From Allolucifera butyrica (lineage in GTDB: Bacteria; Bacillota; Negativicutes; Sporomusales; UPPP01): a stretch of DNA of 64,000 bases. A program made the translations under genes and the position numbers. The notes under the pieces are model-generated. The model did no database searches and was not told where the DNA came from. It saw only the letters and a list, made by a program, of their open reading frames with translations. Location of the stretch: assembly GCF_900476375.1 (NCBI RefSeq), contig NZ_UPPP01000105.1, forward strand, positions 1 through 64,000. Reading direction: 5' to 3'. Below, piece by piece: positions 57,685 to 64,000 of this stretch (position 1 is the first letter of the stretch; every line of letters starts with the position of its first letter).

Positions 57685-58635
57685 TCAATCACTGATAGCC
57701 GTTTCCATGATTTCCAGTCCTCCGGCCTGGCTGTCCAATACCGCCATGACTCCGATAGGAAGTGTGACTTTGTCCGCCGTATGGCCGAAGTACAAATTGT
57801 AAAGGACGGGTATGTTCAATTTATACAGGCGGTCTTCCAGCACCTCTTGTACTGTGAAACTGGGCGGTTCAGACTCTGCATCGCAACCGGCGAATATGTC
57901 AACAACAATCCCGGCGGCAGCCTGCAGCTTACCGGCCAGCAATAAATGAGTCAGCATGCGGTCGATCCGGTATGGAGCCTCCCCGACGTCTTCAAGAAAA
58001 AGGATTTTGCCGCAGGTATCAATTTCATAGGGGGTTCCTAATGTTGCTGCAATCAGGCTCAAATTTCCGCCCGTCAGGCAGCCCTGCGCCGCTCCCGGCG
58101 TGATAAAGGCGGGCGGAAGGGTAAATGGCGGATTGGTAACAGGGCCGGGCGGTTCGAAACCGGAGACGGCCCGGAAAAAGGAATCCCGGGTATAATCGGA
58201 TACCCCTTTTCCCATATCTGATGCTACCATGGGTCCGTGAAAAGTGACGAGACCTGTACGCTGGCTAATGCTAAGCAGCAGGGCCGTAATATCACTATAG
58301 CCGACAAATACTTTGGGGTGGGCCCGGATCAAGTCATAGTCAAGAAGTTCCAGCAACCGCATTGTCCCATAACCGCCACGGAGGCAAATAATACCGTCGA
58401 TTTCCGGTGACGCGAACATGGCGTTAATGTCGGCGGCGCGTACTTCGTCGGTTCCGGAAAGATAACCCAGTGTTTGTTCCACGGACAGGCCCGGCCGCAC
58501 CTGAAAATCAATTTCCTCCAGCCAATGAATTCCGGCCATGGCCAGTTCCCGGTCACCGGGGCTGGCGGGAGCGACAATGCCCAGAGTGTCTCCCGGGCGG
58601 AGCCGTTTCGGTTTTAGCCGGTGAATCAAATCCAC
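57685..58635 (-). CDS. ldcA: LD-carboxypeptidase (murein tetrapeptide carboxypeptidase, S66)
   Basis: Removes the terminal D-Ala from recycled murein tetrapeptides. The 316-residue S66 peptidase has nucleophile S114 in VGYSDITALLL, the Glu of FLEDVGEAPYRIDRML and the His of YFGHTADKVTLPIG, all in the LdcA arrangement. The GTG at 58635 is chosen (GGGGAG 8 nt before it, and an upstream start would overlap the preceding gene). No signal peptide, so the enzyme is cytoplasmic, as expected for recycling. Microcin C immunity (MccF) is a related function. Confidence 0.9.
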   Translation of the reverse strand: MDLIHRLKPKRLRPGDTLGIVAPASPGDRELAMAGIHWLEEIDFQVRPGLSVEQTLGYLSGTDEVRAADINAMFASPEIDGIICLRGGYGTMRLLELLDYDLIRAHPKVFVGYSDITALLLSISQRTGLVTFHGPMVASDMGKGVSDYTRDSFFRAVSGFEPPGPVTNPPFTLPPAFITPGAAQGCLTGGNLSLIAATLGTPYEIDTCGKILFLEDVGEAPYRIDRMLTHLLLAGKLQAAAGIVVDIFAGCDAESEPPSFTVQEVLEDRLYKLNIPVLYNLYFGHTADKVTLPIGVMAVLDSQAGGLEIMETAISD

Positions 58636-58648
58636 GATACCAACTCCC

Positions 58649-60244
58649 CTATTTTTCAATATAGGCCGTCTTGAAATCGGCAAGGCCGAGTACCGACCAG
58701 GAATAGCCTTTCACATACGGTCTGGCAACATAGGGTTGCGTTGTGTAATAAATGGGGATGATTACCGCGTCGTCAAAGAGAATTTTTTCGGCGGCATGCA
58801 TATCCCGCATTCTGATTTTTTGATCAATAGTCGACTGGGCCTGCAGCACCAGCCGGTTATAGGCCGGATTATAATATTTCGCATCATTGTCGGGGTCTCT
58901 AAATACATCCAGGAACGTCATCGGGTCGGCATAGTCGCCGATCCAGGAGGCCCGAGCCACCTGAAAGGCGCCCTGGTTTCGCGAATCTAAGAATACTTTG
59001 GTTTCCTGATTGGTTATACCAACAGCGACGCCCAGGTTCTTTTTCCACATTTCCTGAATGGCTTCGGCAACGGCTTTGTTCAGTTCACTGGTATTATACA
59101 AAATGGTAACCGGCGGGAGTCCTTTGCCGCCGGGATAGCCTGCATCAGCCAACAGTTTTTTGGCTTGGGCGGCGTCTTCTACGGCATAATTGCCGCCTTC
59201 TTCCCGGAAGTCTTTGCCGGTGTCGGGATCCAGCAATCCGGGAGCCACCCAGGCATAAGCCGGTTTTTTACCGCCTTTAATAACGTTTTTCACCAGTTCT
59301 TCCCGGCTGATGGCCAGCGCAAAGGCCTGCCGCACTTTGACATTGTCAAACGGAGCTTTCTGGGTGTTAAACACGTAGTAATAGGTGCCGAGATAAGGAG
59401 CAACTTTTAAGAGCCCCGCCTGCATTAGCCGGTCATGCTCCGATACGGGCGGTTCCACCATCATGTCGACCTGGTTGTTCTCCAGCATTGCCAGCCGGGT
59501 AGTTTGGGAATCGCTAATGGGCCATTCCATTTTCTGCAGCTTAACGGCGGCTGCATCCCAGTATTGATCATTTTTGACGAACACCAATTGGCCGCTGTGA
59601 ACCCAATTGGTGATTTTGAACGGACCGTTGCCAATTAAAGTTTTTGCCTCTGTTGACCATTTATCGGGACTGGCGGCGACGGTTTTTGGGGGAACGGGAT
59701 AGAAGGCATGAAAGGCGACCAGGCTTAAAAAATAAGCTGTGGGTTTTTCCAAGGTTACTTCCAGCGTATGGTCGTCAAGGGCTTTGACCCCGACCTGATC
59801 CACCGTTGCTTTTCGGGTATTATAAGCTTGCGCGTTTTTTATCGGAAATAGCATATAGGCATTTTCAGAAGCAAAGTCCGGGTTTAAAACCCGTTTCCAG
59901 GCAAATTCAAAATCCTGAGCGGTGACCGGTTCGCCGTTGGACCACTTGGCATTGGGACGCAAATGGAAGACATATTTCAGACCATCCGGTGAGACGTCCC
60001 ACTTTTCCGCCACCCCCGGTACAGGCTGATCCTTGGCGTCAAGCCGGGTTAAACCCTCGAAAATTTGCAGTTCCACCAGGGATTCCGGGATTCCTGTAGA
60101 TAAGGCCGGGTCCAGGGTGGACGGTTCCGCTTCCAGGGCGTAGCGAAAAACCTGACCGTGACTGCCCAATTTGCCGCAGCCTGCCGCCAATGCTGCGAGC
60201 ATTACCGCCCCTAGCAAGACGGCAAAGAATTTTTTGTATGACAT
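58649..60244 (-). CDS. peptide-binding lipoprotein (OppA/SBP family 5)
   Basis: Extracytoplasmic binding protein for oligopeptides, 531 residues. It has a lipoprotein signal ending LAALAAGC (lipidated C23), the SBP_bac_5 start FRYALEAEPSTLDPALSTG, and the middle GLKYVFHLRPNAKWSNGEPVTAQDF. The second start ATG (60244) is 7 nt from GAGGAGG and is preferred. No permease or ATPase genes follow, so it must use an Opp/Dpp transporter encoded elsewhere, as E. coli MppA does for murein tripeptide. It overlaps or abuts the preceding gene. Confidence 0.92.
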   Translation of the reverse strand: MSYKKFFAVLLGAVMLAALAAGCGKLGSHGQVFRYALEAEPSTLDPALSTGIPESLVELQIFEGLTRLDAKDQPVPGVAEKWDVSPDGLKYVFHLRPNAKWSNGEPVTAQDFEFAWKRVLNPDFASENAYMLFPIKNAQAYNTRKATVDQVGVKALDDHTLEVTLEKPTAYFLSLVAFHAFYPVPPKTVAASPDKWSTEAKTLIGNGPFKITNWVHSGQLVFVKNDQYWDAAAVKLQKMEWPISDSQTTRLAMLENNQVDMMVEPPVSEHDRLMQAGLLKVAPYLGTYYYVFNTQKAPFDNVKVRQAFALAISREELVKNVIKGGKKPAYAWVAPGLLDPDTGKDFREEGGNYAVEDAAQAKKLLADAGYPGGKGLPPVTILYNTSELNKAVAEAIQEMWKKNLGVAVGITNQETKVFLDSRNQGAFQVARASWIGDYADPMTFLDVFRDPDNDAKYYNPAYNRLVLQAQSTIDQKIRMRDMHAAEKILFDDAVIIPIYYTTQPYVARPYVKGYSWSVLGLADFKTAYIEK

Positions 60245-60246
60245 CG

Positions 60247-61032
60247 TCATTCCTCCTCGTATAAATGTTCATATACTATCTTGCCAATACGGGCAATCAA
60301 CTGAATTCCCTGATAGTTAAACGTCAGATCGCCGCTAAGCACGCAAATGATATAGGGACCGCCGGGTAAAAACAGAATTCCGCCGTCATGTTCCACTCCC
60401 GGCAATGTGCCTGTTTTGTTGGCCAGTATGGTTTCCTCCGGCAGATAAAAAGGCAGTTTATCACGGATTTGCTGCCTTTTTAGAATATCCACCATTAAGG
60501 CGCCGTATTGATCCGGCAGACCATGGGATGTGTAAATTAGTTCAAACAAGAGGGCCAGGTCAGTGGCGCAGGTTTCGTTTTCCCTGCCTGTCCGGGCCGC
60601 TTCGAAATCCATCATCCGGCGCCGCAGGACTGTTGACGTTAATCCCAAAGCAGTCATGGTTTGGTTAACCGCGTTCATGCCGACGCGTTCAATCAACAGA
60701 TTGGTGGCGCTATTGTCGCTGAGAACAATCATCAATATGGCTAGTTCCCGCAGGGTCATGGCAATATCCGGGCGCAATTCCTGCAAAATACCGGCGCCAC
60801 CCACCCGGGACGCACCGGCTACTATGAGCGATTCATCCAGTGAGAGTTGACCGGCGGCGACTTGCCGCATCAGTTCATACAGAATAGGCACCTTGATCAT
60901 GCTGGCTGCGGGAAACACCATTGCCGGATTTATTTCCAGCCTCTCCCTGGTTGCCTGATTTATAATTACGATGCTCCAGCGGCCGCCGGCCCCTGATAAG
61001 ACAGATTGAACTTTGTGGCGTAATTCTTTCAT
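60247..61032 (-). CDS. class A beta-lactamase-fold serine hydrolase (cytoplasmic)
   Basis: The 261-residue protein has S44-MI-K47 (FPAASMIKVPIL), S105-D-N107 (MIVLSDNSATNLLI), a RENETCAT segment (E151-N-E-T) and K206-TG (ANKTGTLPG), so all class A motifs are present. No signal peptide is visible when it starts at the ATG at 61032 (GAAGGAG upstream). Members without export signals are not antibiotic defences in the usual sense and probably hydrolyse a peptide or amide in the cytoplasm. First gene of the four-gene minus-strand set; overlap with oppA is consistent with an operon. Confidence 0.88.
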   Translation of the reverse strand: MKELRHKVQSVLSGAGGRWSIVIINQATRERLEINPAMVFPAASMIKVPILYELMRQVAAGQLSLDESLIVAGASRVGGAGILQELRPDIAMTLRELAILMIVLSDNSATNLLIERVGMNAVNQTMTALGLTSTVLRRRMMDFEAARTGRENETCATDLALLFELIYTSHGLPDQYGALMVDILKRQQIRDKLPFYLPEETILANKTGTLPGVEHDGGILFLPGGPYIICVLSGDLTFNYQGIQLIARIGKIVYEHLYEEE

Positions 61033-61253
61033 AGTTTGCTCCTTCTTAGAAAAAAACATCTTAATATATTTCTGAAAAAAAATTACAAACCCTTCTCAAT
61101 CGAACCGGAAATATCGGTTTGCGGTTATGCCTTTTGACGACGCAGCTTTTGATAAGTCAATAGACCAAATCGTTTCCATAATTTATAATAATATTAGGGA
61201 AACTTGTAATAATTTGTTGTCAATGCGTTTTTTAAATAAAAGGAGGTAGCGGC

Positions 61254-61808
61254 ATGAATAAGGTGTATGCAATTATTGGCCCGCCGGCATCAGGCAAAAC
61301 CTCAATTGTGAAGAAACTGCGCGAATATGGAATCCCTGTGTTAATAAGCCATACAACGCGGCCACCGAAACCGGATGAGAAAGATGGCGTGGATTATTAT
61401 TTCGTTGATAAGCAGACCTTTGAGAAAATGAATTTTATCGAAATGGTTAACTATGCCGAGCAGTTATACGGTCTTACCAAGGAAGAAGTGCTAAAAAAAG
61501 CCAATATACATCCTGTTTCCGTTGTTGATATTGACTTAAGCGGTTTTGAAAAACTGAAAAAATTGTTGGGAGACCGACTGGAGTTAATTTACAATTTTGT
61601 TGACCAGGATACAATTATTAACCGGTATTTGCTGCAAGGGGAAGATTACGCCACCATCAAGCACCGTATTGAATATGCCGAGGCGAACGGCGAATTTAAT
61701 AACTGGGAAGTCGCCGATTATGTGGTAAAAAACAGCGGTCCGCTGATTGTGACGGTGCGGCAAATTCTGGCCATAATGGATCTGGTAAGTTTAAAAATAC
61801 CTGAATAA
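61254..61808 (+). CDS. guanylate kinase-like protein
   Basis: The 184-residue nucleotide kinase-like protein has the P-loop GPPASGKTS and the guanylate kinase signature SHTTRPPKPDEKDGVDYYFVD with the GMP-binding Arg and Tyr. The LID region (RYLLQGEDYATIKHRI) is shorter and less basic than in housekeeping Gmk. It is probably a Gmk paralogue of unknown substrate. AAAGGAGGTAGC precedes the ATG. The 221-nt gap upstream shows no recognised element. Confidence 0.82.
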   Translation: MNKVYAIIGPPASGKTSIVKKLREYGIPVLISHTTRPPKPDEKDGVDYYFVDKQTFEKMNFIEMVNYAEQLYGLTKEEVLKKANIHPVSVVDIDLSGFEKLKKLLGDRLELIYNFVDQDTIINRYLLQGEDYATIKHRIEYAEANGEFNNWEVADYVVKNSGPLIVTVRQILAIMDLVSLKIPE

Positions 61809-61818
61809 TAACTTATGG

Positions 61819-61927
61819 CAAGACGATCCTTCCGCCGGAGTGGCCGCCAAACCGGTTTGAAAATGGGCTTTTCCGAGCCCTGTGCCCTGAGCCGCAAGCC
61901 GAAAAACCGCGTTAAGCGGTTTTTCTT
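61819..61927. repeat. terminator-ended intergenic repeat, copy C
   Basis: Begins CAAGACGATCCTTC, continues with GCCGGAGTGGCCGCC, then CCGAGCCCTGTGCC and GAGCCGCAAGCCG, and ends in AAAAACCGC-GTTAA-GCGGTTTTT (61902-61924) plus CTTG. It shares its order of blocks with copy B at 50760. The hairpin would also terminate transcription from the guanylate kinase-like gene. Confidence 0.7.
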
Positions 61928-61995
61928 GTAGCCAATATAGTATTTTTATTCTATAATTTGTTTTAACAGAACTTCGATGCCAAGGGAGGATTATT

Positions 61996-62352
61996 ATGTT
62001 TGCACTTAATTTTATATCACCGCACAATGAAAAATTGTTGACGGCCCGTCAAAAAAGTGCTACCATTCGCCCCGGTGATATACGTGACGTATATCCGGAG
62101 AATTCCATCGTCTGGATTACCGTTGGCAGCAGATATGGTTCGAAAAGAAAACTCTATACTGCTGTTATCGACAGGACGATTGTCAAAAAATTTTCTGATT
62201 TAACCACCAAAGAATTGACCCATCAAAATCCGGAAATTAAAAATGTGAATGAATTAATTAAAGAATTTGAAGAAATTTATGAGAAAAAGCTTGATATAGA
62301 AGATTATGTTACAGTAATCCACTTTTCGGAAATCATAGGAGCCGAAGGTTAG
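61996..62352 (+). CDS. ASCH-domain protein
   Basis: The 118-residue protein appears to be a single ASCH (PUA-like) domain: ARQKSATIRPGDIRDVYPEN, VWITVGSRYGSKRKLYTAVI and the final EDYVTVIHFSEI follow the pattern of a small beta-barrel that binds RNA or nucleotides. The role in cells is not known. GGGAGGATTATT precedes the ATG. The next gene, pncB, starts 88 bases downstream. Confidence 0.75.
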   Translation: MFALNFISPHNEKLLTARQKSATIRPGDIRDVYPENSIVWITVGSRYGSKRKLYTAVIDRTIVKKFSDLTTKELTHQNPEIKNVNELIKEFEEIYEKKLDIEDYVTVIHFSEIIGAEG

Positions 62353-62440
62353 AAAGGTGGACAAGGAAGGCCGGAGGGAAGCGTCTAAAAAGAGCTTTTG
62401 AGGAAAGCATAGAAATGGGCTATGCAGAGGGGTGCAGGGA

Positions 62441-63892
62441 ATGAGTTTTGGAAAAGAACTGAATTTAACAATGTTGACTGACTTTTATGAGCTGACCATG
62501 GCGAACGGTTATTTCGAAGGCGGCCTGCAAGAACGGATTGCGTATTTTGATATTTTCTTCCGAAAAATTCCGGATAATGGCGGCTTTGCCATTATGGCCG
62601 GCGTGGAACAGATGATCGAGTATCTCGATAAATTAAAATTCGATGAGGCCGATATTGAATATTTGAGAACGAAAGGAATTTTTAGCGAAGAATTTTTGCA
62701 GTATCTCAAAAAATTTAAGTTTAGCTGTGATGTTTGGGCGATTCCCGAAGGTACGCCGATATTTCCCCATGAGCCGATTGTAACGGTCAGAGGACCGGTT
62801 ATTGAGGCCCAGTTCGTTGAAACCATGTTGTTATTGACGATTAATCATCAAAGCCTGATTGCGACCAAAGCCAACCGGATCGTGAGAGCGGCGCAAGGCA
62901 GGCCGGTCATGGAATTTGGTTCCCGAAGAGCGCAGGGATATGACGGAGCCATATTTGGCGCGCGGGCAGCCTATATTGGCGGCTGTGTGGGAACTGCCTG
63001 TGCCATAGCGGAACGGGATTTTGCAATTCCGGCATTCGGTACGATGGCCCATAGCTGGATTCAGATGTTTCCCACGGAACTGGAAGCATTCAGGGCTTAT
63101 GCAAGGACCTATCCGCAGGATTGCACTTTTCTTGTGGATACCTATAATGTACTGAAATCCGGTGTGCCGAATGCCATCAAAGCATTTAATGAAGAACTGG
63201 TGCCAAGGGGATTCCGGCCGAAAGGAATACGGATTGACAGCGGCGATATTACGTATTTATCGAAACAAGCCAGGAGAATGCTGGATAGGGCAGGTTTTCC
63301 CGACTGCAAAATAGTAGTCTCCAATTCGCTTGATGAGTATATCATCCGGGAGATTCTGGTGCAAGGAGCCAAAATAGACTTGTTCGGGGTGGGCGAACGT
63401 CTTATTACTTCTAAATCCGAGCCTGTTTTTGGCGCGGTATATAAGCTGGCGGCGATTGAGGAGCAGGGAGAGATTATACCGAAAATAAAAATTAGTGAAA
63501 ATGTGGAGAAATTAACTAACCCCGGTTTTAAACAGTTATGGCGGTTTTTTGACAAGGAGAGCGGCAAAGCGATTGCCGATGTGATCACTTTAGCGGGAGA
63601 GGAAATTGACGATACTCGTCCTTATGAGCTGTTTGACCCTGAATTTACCTGGAAACGAAAAATGGTTACCAATTTTTATGCCCAAAAACTTTTGGTTAAA
63701 ATTTATGATAAGGGCCAATGTGTATATAAAATGCCGGACTTGAAAACGATAAGGGATTATTGCCGGGAGCAAGTGGATACTCTGTGGGATGAAGTACTCC
63801 GGTTTGAAAATCCGCATACTTATTATGTCGATTTATCGGTAAACCTTTGGCAATTGAGAGAAAAATTGCTGGCTGAACATATAGTTAAGTAA
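62441..63892 (+). CDS. pncB: nicotinate phosphoribosyltransferase
   Basis: Converts nicotinate and PRPP to nicotinate mononucleotide in NAD salvage. The 483-residue protein has TDFYELTMANGYF, the catalytic-region MEFGSRRAQGYDGA, GTMAHSWIQMFP and RIDSGDITYLSKQARRML, all diagnostic for the family. The ATG at 62441 with GAGGGG upstream is preferred to a GTG at 62432 that lies inside the ribosome binding site. The C-terminal extension (after about 380) is like that of other Firmicutes PncB. Confidence 0.95.
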   Translation: MSFGKELNLTMLTDFYELTMANGYFEGGLQERIAYFDIFFRKIPDNGGFAIMAGVEQMIEYLDKLKFDEADIEYLRTKGIFSEEFLQYLKKFKFSCDVWAIPEGTPIFPHEPIVTVRGPVIEAQFVETMLLLTINHQSLIATKANRIVRAAQGRPVMEFGSRRAQGYDGAIFGARAAYIGGCVGTACAIAERDFAIPAFGTMAHSWIQMFPTELEAFRAYARTYPQDCTFLVDTYNVLKSGVPNAIKAFNEELVPRGFRPKGIRIDSGDITYLSKQARRMLDRAGFPDCKIVVSNSLDEYIIREILVQGAKIDLFGVGERLITSKSEPVFGAVYKLAAIEEQGEIIPKIKISENVEKLTNPGFKQLWRFFDKESGKAIADVITLAGEEIDDTRPYELFDPEFTWKRKMVTNFYAQKLLVKIYDKGQCVYKMPDLKTIRDYCREQVDTLWDEVLRFENPHTYYVDLSVNLWQLREKLLAEHIVK

Positions 63893-63901
63893 TTTGAAGG
63901 C

Positions 63902-64000
63902 GTGAATAAAAATAGCGGCATCTTGCAGGAACAGGCACAGGCAACCCAAAATATCGGCCGGATGGTGGAAGGTCTTTGTCAGGTCAGCCAGCGGCTGTTA
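63902..64000 (+). CDS. hypothetical protein, partial (runs off window)
   Basis: A GTG at 63902, one base behind GAAGG, opens a frame that remains open to the end of the window (33 codons: MNKNSGILQEQAQATQNIGR and onwards). The visible residues are polar and helical, with no motif. The true start may be elsewhere, since the ribosome binding site is very close. Family unknown. Confidence 0.3.
   Translation, partial: MNKNSGILQEQAQATQNIGRMVEGLCQVSQRLL

Overview
The window looks like a chromosomal stretch from an anaerobic, diderm member of the Firmicutes, most likely Negativicutes (Sporomusaceae-like). This is inference. It combines Firmicutes traits (strong GGAGG ribosome binding sites, many GTG/TTG starts, PRD-type PTS regulators, BglG-type antitermination, rubrerythrin, split transketolase) with outer-membrane equipment (a TolC/AcrA/AcrB tripartite pump). 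No phage, IS element, transposase or CRISPR array was seen. The DNA reads as ordinary chromosome rich in sugar catabolism, regulators and exporters.

Layout. 1-660: 3' end of a 23S rRNA gene, then tRNA-His, tRNA-Met and tRNA-Gly and a terminator, with no 5S gene between. 829-6610: tolC-acrA-acrB type RND efflux operon behind a strong inverted repeat. 6624-11113: beta-glucoside operon (LicT/BglG antiterminator, EIIBCA, 6-phospho-beta-glucosidase) with two RAT/terminator antitermination sites. 11239-12848: rubrerythrin and a MarR-GNAT fusion regulator. 13203-23623: a sigma-54 promoter, a LevR-like activator, a galactitol-type PTS, two zinc alcohol dehydrogenases, DeoC aldolase, split transketolase and RpiB. 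This is a coherent catabolic island, probably for a pentitol or deoxy-sugar alcohol. 23801-27300: small proteins, including a stand-alone glycyl-radical-like domain, and penicillin-binding protein 2 on the minus strand. 27314-28770: cobalamin riboswitch controlling a nickel/cobalt permease, with a repeat element inserted between them. 28909-30291: secreted lipase-like protein.

30266-38861: a hexuronate regulon (GntR regulator, UxuA, MFS permease, UxaC, UxuB, Eda, KdgK) that takes glucuronate to pyruvate and glyceraldehyde 3-phosphate. 39084-43163: GlgC, a TrmB-type regulator with a 32-bp perfect palindrome at its promoter, a DMT exporter and a secreted SGNH hydrolase. 43284-47994: TetR with tandem operators and three MFS transporters. 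48100-50738: a class A beta-lactamase-like protein, then a 48-codon leader peptide packed with Phe/Tyr/Trp codons, a terminator, and aroE-aroK. This is the most striking signal in the window: a candidate aromatic-amino-acid ribosome-mediated attenuator. 50909-52364: DeoR regulator (probable ATT start) and a HAD phosphatase. 52563-55262: CysD and a CysN-CysC fusion for sulfate activation.

55330-61032 lies on the minus strand: small stress or membrane proteins, then a four-gene set (class A serine hydrolase, OppA-like lipoprotein, LD-carboxypeptidase, M20 peptidase) that looks like murein-peptide recycling. 61254-64000: guanylate-kinase-like protein, ASCH-domain protein, nicotinate phosphoribosyltransferase and a gene running off the edge.

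Three families of intergenic repeats are visible: a terminator-ended family (43229, 50760, 61819), a 21-nt-core element (27624, 56271), and a 117-bp palindromic element (33874).
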